Shown: positions 33,738 through 43,190, counted from the first letter of the stretch. The stretch is 52,490 bases of DNA from Haloechinothrix aidingensis (GCF_013450155.1 NZ_JACCKD010000002.1:1-52490); one strand, 5' to 3'. Program-made: numbers and translations. The notes: a model not told the origin generated them from the letters alone.

Positions 33738-34397
33738 ATGCCGCCGAGTGATGGGGCGCACGACGAGTTACGTATCGCGGTCGCACCGCCTGATGCCGTA
33801 ACCGGCAAGTCCCGTAGACGCGGTTACCTCGCACTGGCGGCAAGCGGCCTGCTCACGGCGACCGCCTTCGCCGGCGTCGCGGATCTCGCCTCTGACGGCT
33901 TCCACGGCGCCGAGGCTCCCCAGAGTATCCAGGAGTACGAGCGTGACAAGGGTGACTCCGGCGGCGGCAGGGACCGGGTCGCCGGCGATGCCAGCGCCGA
34001 GCACACCGCCGATCCGATCGACGACACGGTCGCCAGCGAGACACTGCGCAGGCAGCGCTCCACCGAGAGCTCGGTGATCATCACCCGGCCGGATGGGACC
34101 ACGACGATCAGCTCGAGCCTTCCCGGGACCACCGGTGCCAGCACGTCCGCGCGTTCGGGCGGAGTCCCCACGACCGAGGAGTCGACGACGAGCTCGAGCA
34201 CCGAGACCACGAGCTCGACGAGTGAGACAACCAGCTCGAGCACCGAGACCACGACCACGACCACCGAGACCACGACCTCGGAGTCGGAGACCACGACCAC
34301 CGAGACCACGACCTCGGAGTCCGAGACCGGAACCGAGGACGAGGGCTCCGGGGGCGGCGACAGCGGCGAGGGTGACGCGTCGACGTCAGCCGAGTGA
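33738..34397 (+). CDS. Membrane-anchored or secreted Ser/Thr/Glu-rich protein, unknown function
   Basis: 219 residues from ATG 33738, which has AAGGAG at the right distance (GTG 33732 would add two). Residues ~26-48 have RRRG followed by a hydrophobic helix (YLALAASGLLTATAFAGVA), a signal anchor or signal peptide. The rest is low complexity: an acidic, Gly-rich linker, then ~70 residues almost only of Thr, Ser and Glu, ending SGEGDASTSAE. Such stalks often span or decorate the cell wall. No catalytic motif or sortase signal is seen. I do not recognise a family. Confidence 0.7.
   Translation: MPPSDGAHDELRIAVAPPDAVTGKSRRRGYLALAASGLLTATAFAGVADLASDGFHGAEAPQSIQEYERDKGDSGGGRDRVAGDASAEHTADPIDDTVASETLRRQRSTESSVIITRPDGTTTISSSLPGTTGASTSARSGGVPTTEESTTSSSTETTSSTSETTSSSTETTTTTTETTTSESETTTTETTTSESETGTEDEGSGGGDSGEGDASTSAE
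34186..34340 (+). repeat. Tandem repeat encoding the Thr/Ser/Glu stalk
   Basis: Units like ACCGAGACCACGACC and GAGTCGGAGACC repeat imperfectly across the interval, giving TETTT and SESET motifs. A slippage-prone tract; the protein length may vary among strains. Confidence 0.65.
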
Positions 34398-34404
34398 CAC
34401 CGGC

Positions 34405-34422
34405 CGGGTAGCACCTACCGCC
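34405..34422. terminator. Hairpin between convergent genes
   Basis: GGTAG and CTACC face each other around CAC in the 44 bases between the stop at 34397 and the mutM stop at 34442; flanking CGGC/GCCG can extend it with a 2-base bulge. Coordinates are approximate. Modest evidence. Confidence 0.35.
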
Positions 34423-34441
34423 GAGCCCGCGGGGCCGACCG

Positions 34442-35341
34442 TCAGCGTCGTGCCGTACCCGGCGGGCCCGTCCGCCCTCGTCGACCGCTCCGCGGGCGCG
34501 GCTGGCAGCCGGGGCAGAAGTAGGACGAGCGGTTCATGAAGTCCTCACGCCGGATCAGCGCCGCGCACCGCTCGCACGGCTCGCCATCCCTGCCGTACAC
34601 CGCGAGCGCGCGCGAGAAGTAGCCGGACTGGCCATTCACGTTCACATACAGCGCATCGAAGGACGTCCCGCCCGCAGTGAGTGCCTCGTCCAGCACCTCC
34701 GCGACGGCGCGGAACAGCTCCCGCCCCTGCTTGCGTGTCAGCCGCCACGTCGGGCATGCGCCGTGCAGCCTCGCACGCCACAACGCCTCATCGGCATAGA
34801 TGTTGCCGATCCCGGACACCAGCGACTGGTCGAGCAAGCCGCGTTTGACCTCGGAACGCCTCGCACGGAGCACGCGCACCACGTCGTCGGCCCGGAAGTC
34901 CGGATCCACCGGATCACGCGCGATATGGACGATCTCCGCGGGTACCTGCCCACCCTGGGTCGTCCGCAGGTCGGTGACCTGCAACCCTCCGAAGGTACGC
35001 TGATCGACGAAGCGGAGCTCGTCGCCACCGTCCGCGAAGCGCATCCGCACGCGGAGATGCTTCTCGTCGGGCGCCCCCACCGGCTGCACGCGCAGCTGCC
35101 CACTCATACCCAGGTGCCCGAGTACAGCGATGCCCGAGGCCAGCTCCAACCACAAGTACTTGCCCCTGCGCCGGACCGCCTCGACCCGCTCGCCGAGCAG
35201 GCGAGCGCGGAAGTCGTCCGGGCCGGGGACGTACCGTCGAACCGCCCGCGGATGGAGTACCTCGACATCACTGAGGGTTCGATCGACGATGTGCTCGGCC
35301 AGGCCCGCTCGGATGACCTCGACCTCGGGAAGCTCAGGCAC
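34442..35341 (-). CDS. mutM: Formamidopyrimidine-DNA glycosylase
   Basis: 299 residues. The mature start [13 protein letters not shown] directly after GTG provides the catalytic N-terminal Pro2 and Glu3. [26 protein letters not shown] and the C-terminal zinc finger ([13 protein letters not shown] then FCPGCQ) are family hallmarks. It removes 8-oxoguanine and nicks the strand. The start must be GTG 35341, although the frame is open further upstream, because Pro must be residue 2. It overlaps the rnc 3' end by 8 bases. Confidence 0.95.
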   Translation of the reverse strand: MPELPEVEVIRAGLAEHIVDRTLSDVEVLHPRAVRRYVPGPDDFRARLLGERVEAVRRRGKYLWLELASGIAVLGHLGMSGQLRVQPVGAPDEKHLRVRMRFADGGDELRFVDQRTFGGLQVTDLRTTQGGQVPAEIVHIARDPVDPDFRADDVVRVLRARRSEVKRGLLDQSLVSGIGNIYADEALWRARLHGACPTWRLTRKQGRELFRAVAEVLDEALTAGGTSFDALYVNVNGQSGYFSRALAVYGRDGEPCERCAALIRREDFMNRSSYFCPGCQPRPRSGRRGRTGPPGTARR

Positions 35342-36077
35342 GCTCTGGAGAGGCGTCGTCCCGTTCGGCCGAGAGCACCCGCCACGCCGTCTCAGCCGCC
35401 TTCTGCTCGGCTTCCTTCTTGGTCCCACCTTCGCCGTGCCCCAGCTCACGGCCACCGACAAGGACCGTGGCACTGAAGACCTTCTGGTGATCGGGTCCGG
35501 TGTCGACGACCCGGTACTCGGGCACGCCCAGGGCCGTGGCCGCGGTCAGCTCCTGCAGGCTGGTCTTCCAGTCCAGGCCGGCCCCCCGCAGCGGGGCCTC
35601 GGAGAGCAGCCCGGCGAACAACCGGTGCACCAGCCGGCGGGACTGCTCGATGCCGTGCTCGAGATAGACGGCACCGATCATCGCCTCCAGCGTGTCGGCG
35701 AGGATGCTCGCCTTGTCCCGGCCCCCCGTCATTTCCTCGCCCTTGCCGAGCAGCACGTGTGCCCCGAGGCCACCCTCGCCGAGCTCACGCGCCACCCCGG
35801 CCAGGGCTTGCATGTTCACCACGCTCGCGCGCAGCTTGGCGAGCTGCCCCTCGGGCAGATCGGGGTGCTCCGAGTACAGGTGATCGGTGATGATCAGACC
35901 GAGCACGGCATCACCGAGGAACTCGAGCCGCTCGTTCGGCGTCAGTCCACCGTTCTCGTAGGCGTAGGAACGATGCGTCAGCGCGAGTGTCAGCAGTTCC
36001 GGGTCGAGGTCGACGCCGAGCGCCTCGACCAGTGGCGTGGTATCGGCCGCTGGACCTGTGTCCGAGTTAGCCGCCAT
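35334..36077 (-). CDS. rnc: Ribonuclease III
   Basis: 247 residues. The catalytic domain has [14 protein letters not shown] near residue 48 and [15 protein letters not shown] near 128, with metal-binding Glu and Asp residues. The double-stranded RNA-binding domain is at ~165-240 ([30 protein letters not shown]). It processes rRNA and cleaves structured mRNAs. It lies 14 bases after rpmF and overlaps mutM, so one mRNA is likely. Confidence 0.95.
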   Translation of the reverse strand: MAANSDTGPAADTTPLVEALGVDLDPELLTLALTHRSYAYENGGLTPNERLEFLGDAVLGLIITDHLYSEHPDLPEGQLAKLRASVVNMQALAGVARELGEGGLGAHVLLGKGEEMTGGRDKASILADTLEAMIGAVYLEHGIEQSRRLVHRLFAGLLSEAPLRGAGLDWKTSLQELTAATALGVPEYRVVDTGPDHQKVFSATVLVGGRELGHGEGGTKKEAEQKAAETAWRVLSAERDDASPERA

Positions 36078-36091
36078 GATGTACCAGCCAC

Positions 36092-36274
36092 TCAGGCGGG
36101 TTCAACGACCTGACGCCCTGCGTACTGACCGCAGCTCGGGCACGCCACGTGTTGCGGCTTGGGCTCCTTGCACGCCCGGTTCGAGCACGGCACCAGGTGA
36201 ACCGGGCTCGCCTTCCACTGCGAGCGCCGGGTGCGCGTGTTCGACCGCGACTTCTTCCGCTTGGGGACGGCCAC
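36092..36274 (-). CDS. rpmF: Ribosomal protein L32 (bL32), zinc-binding type
   Basis: 60 residues. [20 protein letters not shown] is the standard start, and CSNRAC ... CPSC gives four cysteines for zinc, so this is the zinc-dependent form. It lies in the usual place between the DUF177 gene and rnc. Confidence 0.96.
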   Translation of the reverse strand: MAVPKRKKSRSNTRTRRSQWKASPVHLVPCSNRACKEPKPQHVACPSCGQYAGRQVVEPA

Positions 36275-36357
36275 CGTTAACTCTCCTCACCGTCACGTAC
36301 CGATGCGGCGCAGGGCTTCGACCGGTCCGTACCGGTCATTCCTGGCCGACATCACCT

Positions 36358-36993
36358 TCACGAGTCTTCACGAGGGCTCTCGTCGGATAGTTCTTCGAAG
36401 CGTTCGACGAGCGCTGCCCACCGGGGATCTATACTCTCATGCTCGTGTCCGGGCTCGAGCTCGGCCCACTTGACGCCGCAACCATCGCACAGCCCCTGGC
36501 ACCCGTCGTCGCACAACGGTACCAGCGGAAGTGCGAGCACCACGGCGTCCCGAACGACCGGCTCGAGGTCGATCCGATCCTCGACGACGTGGCTGACCTC
36601 GTCTTCCTCGGTGGTCTCCTCGGTGGTCGAGTCCGGGTAGGCGAACAGCTCGGTGAGGCTGACCGCGATGTCCTCGGTCACTGGATCGAGGCACCGCGCG
36701 CACTGGCCGTGTGCGCGCACCGAGACGTCGCCCGTGGCGAGGACGCCTTCGACCACCGACTCGAGCAGCAGGTCGAGCGTGAACGGAGTACCTCCGGTGA
36801 CCTCGATCACACCCGAGACACCGATCGTGTAATCCACGGACACACGTGCCTGCACGGCCCGGCTGAGTCCGGGCTGGCGCCCGAACTCGCGCGTGTCGAT
36901 CACCCACGCACCCTGGTCCACATGGGCCGTGGACGACTGCCCGGTCGGGGCGGCACGAGCGCCAGGGTTGTCGTGCTCGATCGGCTCAGACAT
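36358..36993 (-). CDS. YceD/DUF177 family protein
   Basis: 211 residues from ATG 36993. ARVSVDYTIGVSGVIEVTGG and CARCLDPVTEDIAV match DUF177, as does the C-terminal LCDDGCQGLCDGCGVKW with its cysteine pairs. The family is nearly always upstream of rpmF, as here, and is linked to ribosome or 23S rRNA biogenesis. Residues ~115-135 form an acidic Glu/Thr tract. The frame is open above 36993, but the family start is this Met. Confidence 0.85.
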   Translation of the reverse strand: MSEPIEHDNPGARAAPTGQSSTAHVDQGAWVIDTREFGRQPGLSRAVQARVSVDYTIGVSGVIEVTGGTPFTLDLLLESVVEGVLATGDVSVRAHGQCARCLDPVTEDIAVSLTELFAYPDSTTEETTEEDEVSHVVEDRIDLEPVVRDAVVLALPLVPLCDDGCQGLCDGCGVKWAELEPGHEHESIDPRWAALVERFEELSDESPREDS

Positions 36994-37167
36994 CGGGAGA
37001 ACTCTCAGACTCGCAGGAGGAAGGTACGTGCGCACAGCCGGGTCGAGGACGGCCACCTCGGCGCGGCACGTACGAGTATGCCAATTGTCCATGGTAACCG
37101 CGTGCCGTCCAGCGGATGGTAAGCAGGCGGAGGCGGCTACGCGAGACCGGTCGCCCTATCGTCGAGG

Positions 37168-37887
37168 CTACCGGTGATAGTCGTACGAGCCGCGGCCGTT
37201 GGAGCCGACCCCCGAGCCGCGCAGGTGGTTCCTCCCCTGGTCCACGGTACGCAACGTCTGCGACAGCAGGTCGGAGAACTCGGCGAGCTTGCCGTCCACG
37301 TAGGCGTCGCACTCCTCGCGCTGCCGGTCCGCCTCCGCGTTCGCCTCGTCGACGATGCGGGCCGCCTCGTTGTGTGACGCCTGCACGACCTCGGTCTGCG
37401 CCACCAACCGCTGCTGCTCGGTCATGCCCTCCTGCACGGAACGCTCGTAGGCGTCCTTGCCTGCCTGGACCATTCGGTCGGACTCGGCACGCGCGCGCTC
37501 GGTCAGGTTCTCGTACTCGGTGCGCCCGGCGGCGACAGCCCGGTCCGCTTCGGCACGCGCGTCGGCCAGGATCTGGTCCGCCTGCTCGCGCGCCTCGCTG
37601 ACCAGGCGCTCGGCTTCGGACTTGGCGTCGGCGACGGTGCTCTCGGCGTTGCTGTTGGCCGCACTGACCGTCTCGTCGGCCTGCTGGCGCGCCGAGTTCA
37701 ACACCTCGTCGCGCTTGTCCAGCACGTCCTGCGCGTCGTCGACCTCCCTGGGCAGCGCGTCACGCACGTCGTCGAGCAACTCGAGGACGTCCCCGCGGGG
37801 CACCACGCAGCTCGACGTCATGGGAACCCCACGCGCCTCTTCCACGATCGTGACGAGTTCGTCGAGTGCCTCGAAAACCCGGTACAC
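37168..37887 (-). CDS. DivIVA-like coiled-coil protein (Rv2927c type)
   Basis: 239 residues from GTG 37887, which has AAGGGAG upstream. The start YRVFEALDELVTIVEEARG and VPRGDVLELLDDVRDALP are followed by a long Ala/Glu/Arg coiled coil from ~60 to 200 (SEAREQADQILADARAEAD). This matches the mycobacterial protein at the same place in the conserved block. Such proteins act in polar growth or septum placement; the precise role is inferred. The C-terminus is Gly/Ser-rich. Confidence 0.75.
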   Translation of the reverse strand: MYRVFEALDELVTIVEEARGVPMTSSCVVPRGDVLELLDDVRDALPREVDDAQDVLDKRDEVLNSARQQADETVSAANSNAESTVADAKSEAERLVSEAREQADQILADARAEADRAVAAGRTEYENLTERARAESDRMVQAGKDAYERSVQEGMTEQQRLVAQTEVVQASHNEAARIVDEANAEADRQREECDAYVDGKLAEFSDLLSQTLRTVDQGRNHLRGSGVGSNGRGSYDYHR

Positions 37888-38026
37888 GGCACTTCTCCCT
37901 TGCTCAAGGTGCACTACGCACTTACCGGAGCAAGTCTGCCTCACCACGACCGCCAGCGCGTGCAGGTCACCCGATACCGGGCGTGTCCCCGCACGACCTC
38001 CGCGCGTTGTGCGGGTACGCCCGCCC

Positions 38027-38509
38027 TCAGGCGAGCTCGTCCACGCGGGCGGTGAGCCTGCGGCCGATGCTCCGGGGAACCAGGTGTGACACGTCCCCGT
38101 GGTACGTGGCGATCTCCTTGACCAGCGAACTGGACAGGAAGCTGTACTCGGGGTTGGTCGAGATGAACAGCGTCTCGACCCCGGACAGCCGCTGGTTCAT
38201 CTGCGACATCTGCAGCTCGTAGTCGAAGTCGCTGACCGCACGCAGCCCCTTGGCGATCGCCGGGATGCCGTTGGCCCGGCAGTAGTCGACGAGCAGGCCG
38301 TGCCAGGAGTCCACGCGCACGTTCGGCAGGTGCTCGCACACCTCGCTGATCATCTCCATCCGCTCCTCGATGGAGAACAGCCCCTTCTTGCTCTTGTTGA
38401 TCAGCACCGAGACGACGACCTCGTCGAACAACCGCGAGCACCGCTCGATGATGTCGAGATGCCCGTTCGTCACGGGGTCATAGGAACCGGGGCACACCAC
38501 ACTGATCAT
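38027..38509 (-). CDS. coaD: Phosphopantetheine adenylyltransferase
   Basis: 160 residues. CPGSYDPVTNGHLDII has the nucleotidyltransferase (T/H)xGH motif, and FLSSSLVKEIATYHGDVS matches the second ATP-binding motif. It makes dephospho-CoA from phosphopantetheine and ATP. It lies downstream of rsmD, the usual bacterial pairing, with a hairpin in the 62-base gap. Confidence 0.95.
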   Translation of the reverse strand: MISVVCPGSYDPVTNGHLDIIERCSRLFDEVVVSVLINKSKKGLFSIEERMEMISEVCEHLPNVRVDSWHGLLVDYCRANGIPAIAKGLRAVSDFDYELQMSQMNQRLSGVETLFISTNPEYSFLSSSLVKEIATYHGDVSHLVPRSIGRRLTARVDELA

Positions 38510-38550
38510 GCGCCGGACGGTAGCAGGCGAGTCCTCCCGCCGACGACGCG

Positions 38551-38568
38551 CCGCCGGCTACCCGGCGG
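38551..38568 (-). terminator. Hairpin between rsmD and coaD
   Basis: CCGCCGG at 38551-38557 pairs with CCGGCGG at 38562-38568 around CTAC, directly after the rsmD stop. Possible partial terminator. Confidence 0.4.
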
Positions 38569-38571
38569 ACC

Positions 38572-39144
38572 TCACCCGGCGACGTGATCGTCCGGCCGGT
38601 ACTCGGCCCAGTAGACAGTGGTGTCGCTGTACCGCTGTACCCGCGCCAGGTGAAACCCCTCCGGCCAGCACTGCTCGCCGTCCGGTGGCGCGCGCTCGAT
38701 GATGACGAGGGCCCCGTCGGCAACCCATCCGTTGTCGGCCATCGCCTGCATCTCCACGCGGAGCTGCGCGTCGGTGACCGCGTACGGCGGGTCGACCAGG
38801 ACGAGGTCGACCGCCTTGTCCGCGGGCTGCGACAGCGTCGCCTCGACGGTGCCGTGCCGGATCGTGCCCCCGAGCCCCACCTCGTCGACGTTGCGGCGCA
38901 GGATGCCCGCGGCCGCACGATTGCTCTCCACGAAACACGCGTCGACAGCCCCGCGGGAAAGCGCCTCCAACCCGAGCGCCCCCGAGCCCGCGTACAGGTC
39001 CAGCACCCGGGTGCCGACGACCTCGTCGGCGGCGTCCAGGGCATTGAACAGCGCTTCCCGAACGCGTTCGGTCGTCGGTCGGGTGCCGCGCTGCGGCACA
39101 CGCAGCCTCCGGCCACCGGCTGTTCCTGCCACGATCCGTGTCAC
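38572..39144 (-). CDS. rsmD: 16S rRNA (guanine-N2)-methyltransferase RsmD
   Basis: 190 residues from GTG 39144. TRIVAGTAGGRRL and TRPTTERVREALFNAL are the family start; VLDLYAGSGALGLEALSRG binds SAM; DLVLVDPPYAV is the catalytic DPPY motif. It methylates G966 of 16S rRNA. A GTG at 39162 would add six residues (MREDTP); related proteins begin at the chosen site. Confidence 0.92.
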   Translation of the reverse strand: MTRIVAGTAGGRRLRVPQRGTRPTTERVREALFNALDAADEVVGTRVLDLYAGSGALGLEALSRGAVDACFVESNRAAAGILRRNVDEVGLGGTIRHGTVEATLSQPADKAVDLVLVDPPYAVTDAQLRVEMQAMADNGWVADGALVIIERAPPDGEQCWPEGFHLARVQRYSDTTVYWAEYRPDDHVAG

Positions 39145-39389
39145 AGGGGTATCTTCTCGCACCGCCGGACGGCACGCGCACGCACCGGTGAAACGGCGTA
39201 GTCTCGGTGGACGGCGCTCGCCTTCCGGATCGTGCCCGGGCCGTACGGAGTATTCTCGGGCATTCCCGGTGCAGGCGCGTCGCTACTGATGCGGGTCGTT
39301 CCCGATCCGGCGGGCGGGGGTGCTTCCGGCGCGGGGAATCGCTCGGTTCACCCATTGACCGTGGTGGATGGCGGGTGAGTGAATGACCC

Positions 39390-39415
39390 GGCTTGTGCGG
39401 CAATCCGCCCAAGCC
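39390..39415 (+). promoter_or_regulatory. Nested inverted repeat just upstream of the helD-like gene
   Basis: GGCTTG at 39390-39395 pairs with CAAGCC at 39410-39415, and GCGG at 39397-39400 pairs with CCGC at 39405-39408 around CAAT; only one internal pair is mismatched. It ends 27 bases before the GTG. TTGACC at 39355-39360 is a possible -35. Its halves resemble the inverted repeat reported before rifamycin-inducible genes, but from memory only. Confidence 0.45.
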
Positions 39416-39442
39416 CCGAGGTGAGTCGTTGAGGAGAGCCGC

Positions 39443-41581
39443 GTGTCGGAGTCTGTGGTTCTGCGGGCCGAGATCGCCACCGAGCAAGCCCACGTCGACC
39501 GGGTGTACCTGCGGCTCGACGAGCTCCGTAGCCAGGCCGAGTCGATGCGCGACCGCGGTTACGAGCTCGGCCACGGTGCCCGGCACGAAGCGGTCTTCGA
39601 GCAGGCATCGATGCTGTTCGAGCGGGACGTGATGGTGCATCACGCCAACCAGACCCTGCACGTACTCGACGCCGAGCACGAGGGCCTGGTCTTCGGCAGG
39701 CTCGACACGCACGAGCGCGAGACGGTCTACGTCGGCAGGCTCGGCATCCGGGACGGCGAGTTCGACAACCTGGTCACCGACTGGCGCGCGGACGCGGCCG
39801 CGCCGTTCTACCAGGCCACGGCCGAGCAGCCGATGGGCGTGATCCGGCGCAGGGTCATCCAGAGTTCCGGGCGCTCGGTCACCGGCATCGAGGACGACGT
39901 CCTCATGCCGCACGCCCTCCCCGAGCAGATGCGCGTCGTCGGCGACGGCGCGCTGATGGCCGCGCTCGCCAGGGCACGCGGCGAGCGGATGCGCGACATC
40001 GTCGCCACCATCCAGCGCGAGCAGGACGAGGTGATCCGCGCACCGTGGCGCGGCGTCACCGAGATCACCGGTGGCCCCGGCACCGGGAAGACGGCCGTGG
40101 CCCTGCACAGGGCCGCCTACCTGCTCTACCGTTACCGCAAGCAGATCGGCGGTGGCGGGGTCCTCGTGGTCGGACCGTCCGAGGCGTTCACCACCTACAT
40201 CTCCCGCGTCCTGCCCTCCATGGGGGAAACCAGCGTGGAACTGCGTGCCGTCGGCGAGCTGCTCGACGGTTTCGAGGCCACGCACACCGACCCCGCCCCG
40301 GTCGCCACGATCAAGGGGGCGGCGCGAATGCGCGGCGTGCTGCGGCGAGCGGTGCGCGGCACACCCCCGGGTGTGCCGTCCGAGCTGCGCATCACCTATC
40401 GCGGCGAGGTGCTGCGGTTGGCAGGCGACCAGCTCGAACGCGTGCGCAGGCGCGTACACGGGCGCGGGGGTCAGCCCAACCGCTGCCGGGTGCACGCCGC
40501 CGAGGCGCTCCTGGAAGCGCTCGCGGACGTCGCGCAACGCCACGCCGAGAGCGGCGGCCCCGAGGTCGACCGCACCCAGCTGGTCACCGAGCTCGGCGAG
40601 CGCATCGAGTTCCACCGCTTCCTCGTCGACTGGTGGCCGGTACTGCATCCCGAGGACGTGCTGAGCTGGCTCGGGGACGAACAACGCCTCCGCACGGCCG
40701 CGCGCTCGCAGCTGGCGCCGGACGAGATCAGCAGCCTGGCCGCCTCGTTCGCCGACGGCGGCGCGGGCTACTCCGTAGCCGATATCGCACTGCTCGACGA
40801 GCTGCGGGCACTCGTGGGAAAGCCGAGGCGCAGGCGCGTGGCGGCGGATGATCCCCAGCAGGACCACCAGCGGCCCCCGTCACCGGGAGCGGCACGCTCC
40901 TCACTACCGGAGCATTACGACGAGTTCGGCCACGTGATCGTGGACGAGGCGCAGGACCTCTCGCCGATGCAGTGGCGCATGATCGGCAGGCGCGGGCGGC
41001 ACGCCAGCTGGACCGTCGTCGGCGACCCCGTGCAGAGCTCCTGGTACAGCGCCGCGGACGGCGCCGATGCCGATGCGGCGGAGGCCGACAACGTGCTGGG
41101 GTCCCCCTCGGCACGCAGGCGCTTCACCCTCCGGACCAACTACAGGAACTCCGCGGAGATCTTCTCCCTCGCCGCACGTGTCGTGTCCGGGCACGCAGGC
41201 GCGGACCAGCTGCCCACCGCGGTCCGTGCCACGGGTATCGACCCCACGGTCCGCTCGGTCGACGCCGCCTCGCTGGAGTACGAGGTCCAGCAGGCCGCTC
41301 TGGACGTTCTGGCGCGGGTCGAGGGGACGGTCGCCGTCATCGGTGCCATGAACCGCGTGGCCGACCTCGAGAAGTTCCTGTCCCCGGTGTCCGACAAGCG
41401 CCTCACGGTCGCAGGCAGCCTCGACTGCAAGGGACTGGAGTACGACGCGGTGGTGCTCGTCGAACCGGCCGAGTTCCTCGCCGAGTCGATGGCGGGCAGG
41501 CGCGGACTCTACGTGGCGATGACCCGGGCGACGCAGCGGCTCACGGTGCTGACGTCGGATCCGGACTGGCTACCGGAGTGA
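39443..41581 (+). CDS. helD: HelD-like RNA polymerase-associated motor ATPase (UvrD/Rep-type)
   Basis: 712 residues. The N-terminal ~130 residues are helical (EIATEQAHVDRVYLRLDEL), as expected for the arm that enters the polymerase secondary channel. Walker A GGPGTGKTAVALHRAAYLLY starts at residue 210; VIVDEAQDLSPMQW is Walker B; LRTNYRNSAEIF and the C-terminal KGLEYDAVVLVEP ... LYVAMTRATQRL complete superfamily 1 motifs. HelD proteins remove stalled RNA polymerase, and some actinobacterial ones (HelR) protect it from rifamycins. GTG start with GAGGAG upstream. Its 3' end overlaps the convergent cyclase gene by 41 bases. Subtype is not settled. Confidence 0.88.
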   Translation: MSESVVLRAEIATEQAHVDRVYLRLDELRSQAESMRDRGYELGHGARHEAVFEQASMLFERDVMVHHANQTLHVLDAEHEGLVFGRLDTHERETVYVGRLGIRDGEFDNLVTDWRADAAAPFYQATAEQPMGVIRRRVIQSSGRSVTGIEDDVLMPHALPEQMRVVGDGALMAALARARGERMRDIVATIQREQDEVIRAPWRGVTEITGGPGTGKTAVALHRAAYLLYRYRKQIGGGGVLVVGPSEAFTTYISRVLPSMGETSVELRAVGELLDGFEATHTDPAPVATIKGAARMRGVLRRAVRGTPPGVPSELRITYRGEVLRLAGDQLERVRRRVHGRGGQPNRCRVHAAEALLEALADVAQRHAESGGPEVDRTQLVTELGERIEFHRFLVDWWPVLHPEDVLSWLGDEQRLRTAARSQLAPDEISSLAASFADGGAGYSVADIALLDELRALVGKPRRRRVAADDPQQDHQRPPSPGAARSSLPEHYDEFGHVIVDEAQDLSPMQWRMIGRRGRHASWTVVGDPVQSSWYSAADGADADAAEADNVLGSPSARRRFTLRTNYRNSAEIFSLAARVVSGHAGADQLPTAVRATGIDPTVRSVDAASLEYEVQQAALDVLARVEGTVAVIGAMNRVADLEKFLSPVSDKRLTVAGSLDCKGLEYDAVVLVEPAEFLAESMAGRRGLYVAMTRATQRLTVLTSDPDWLPE

Positions 41582-43166
41582 GCTCCCCGGACGGGGGCGG
41601 ACCGGATCTCGGCACGGCCACCCGCGTGCGGGTTGCCCGCCCGCGAAGCGCGACCACATCGTGCTCGCGCCAGTGGCGCCGCTCCCGCTCGGAAGCCCGC
41701 TCGACCACCGACATGGCGGCAGCGACGTTGACGGGAAGCCCCTTGGCCAGCTCGGTGAGCCGGGCCGCCATATTCACCGGGTCCCCGATCACCGTGTACT
41801 CGAGCCTGCTCTCCGCCCCGACGTTACCCGCGACCGCCTGACCGCCCGCGACGCCGATACCGACGGCGAACTCCGGAACCTCGGCTGCCAGCCGCTCGAT
41901 GGTCGCCCGCGCTGCCGCGAGCGCCTTGCTCGACGCGCAGTCCACCGGTGACGGCGCCCCGAAGATCGCCAGTGCCGCGTCGCCCTGGAACTTGTTGACG
42001 AAACCGTCGTGCGCGTGAACCTCGTCGACGACGACGGTGAAGAACCGGTTCAGCACCTCGACCACCTCGGTCGGCGGCCGCGTCTGGGCGATCTGCGTCG
42101 AACCGGTCACGTCCACGAACAGCACCACGACATCCCTGACCTCACCTCCCAGCTCGAGCTGCCGGGACAGCGCCGCCCTCGCGACCTCCTCACCGACGTG
42201 CTTGCCGAACAGGTCCCTGATGCGTTCCCGTTCGCGCAACCCCGCGACCATGCGGTTCACGCTGGACTGCAGCTCACCGAGCTCGGTCCCGTCGAAGACG
42301 ACTACCTCGGTGTCCAGGTCACCGCGTTCGACCCTGGCGAGGGCGGCACGGACCGTCCGGATCGGTGCGGTCGTGGCACGGGTACTGAGCACCGTGAGCA
42401 TGAACCCGGACACCAGCGACACCAGGCCCAGAGCCAGCACGGTGACCACGAGCTGGAGCTGCGTCACACCCGGCTGGAACAGGGTGAGCAGGGCAACGAC
42501 CATGAGGCCGACGACAGGCACTCCGGAGCCGACGCCCCAGAACACCAGCGTGCGCACGGTCACCCCGAGAGCGAGCCTGCGCGGTGTCGGGCCGTGGGCG
42601 AGCACCCGCGCCGCGATGGGGCGGAGCGAGAACTCGCTGAGCAGGTACGCGTTCGCGCACGTGACGGTGCCACTGAGCATGATGCTCAACGCGACCTTGG
42701 GTACCACCTCCGGCTGCACGAACGCGTACAGCACGGTGAACAGCACCAGCCCACCCAGCCAGGCCAGCGCCTGCATGAGGGTCAGCTCGGCTGGCAGCCG
42801 GAGGGTGGCGCGCCGCTGGTACTCGTCGAGCTCGGCACCCTCCGTCGCCCACCGCAGCACGCGCAAGCCACGTACGATGCCCCAGGTCGTGCCGCCGATC
42901 AAGGCCGTGAAGATATACACGGGCACGGCAACGAAGTTCACGAGCAGCAGGTCCCTGACGAACACGTTCGGACCAGGGATCACCACTGTCACCAGGGCGA
43001 TCGCCACGGCAGCGCCCACGGCGTTGGCCGCGAGCAGCGATCCGGTCAGCAGGAACCGGACGCGCAGCCGCACCCGGCGACCGTGCTCCTCGCCGGAGCC
43101 GAGCAACCACGAACCCAGCGGCCGCTCACGCAGCACCCTGTCGTCTCGTGCGACCCACCCCAGCAC
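41541..43166 (-). CDS. Membrane class III adenylate cyclase with HAMP domain
   Basis: 541 residues. About six membrane helices lie within residues 35-270 (FLLTGSLLAANAVGAAVAIAL; LLLVNFVAVPVYIFTALIGG). A HAMP linker at ~270-325 (TAPIRTVRAALARVERGDL) leads to the cyclase domain: the metal Asp residues in LFVDVTGSTQ and FQGDAALAIFG, the adenine-selecting Lys in NKFQGD, and the transition-state region DPVNMAARL. This is the layout of mycobacterial Rv1318c/Rv3645-type cyclases. GTG start after GAGG. Its C-terminal tail is encoded opposite the helD end. It would make cAMP at the membrane in response to an unknown signal. Confidence 0.88.
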   Translation of the reverse strand: MLGWVARDDRVLRERPLGSWLLGSGEEHGRRVRLRVRFLLTGSLLAANAVGAAVAIALVTVVIPGPNVFVRDLLLVNFVAVPVYIFTALIGGTTWGIVRGLRVLRWATEGAELDEYQRRATLRLPAELTLMQALAWLGGLVLFTVLYAFVQPEVVPKVALSIMLSGTVTCANAYLLSEFSLRPIAARVLAHGPTPRRLALGVTVRTLVFWGVGSGVPVVGLMVVALLTLFQPGVTQLQLVVTVLALGLVSLVSGFMLTVLSTRATTAPIRTVRAALARVERGDLDTEVVVFDGTELGELQSSVNRMVAGLRERERIRDLFGKHVGEEVARAALSRQLELGGEVRDVVVLFVDVTGSTQIAQTRPPTEVVEVLNRFFTVVVDEVHAHDGFVNKFQGDAALAIFGAPSPVDCASSKALAAARATIERLAAEVPEFAVGIGVAGGQAVAGNVGAESRLEYTVIGDPVNMAARLTELAKGLPVNVAAAMSVVERASERERRHWREHDVVALRGRATRTRVAVPRSGPPPSGELTPVASPDPTSAP

Positions 43167-43190
43167 GTCACTGCCTCTGGTTCCGCACGC

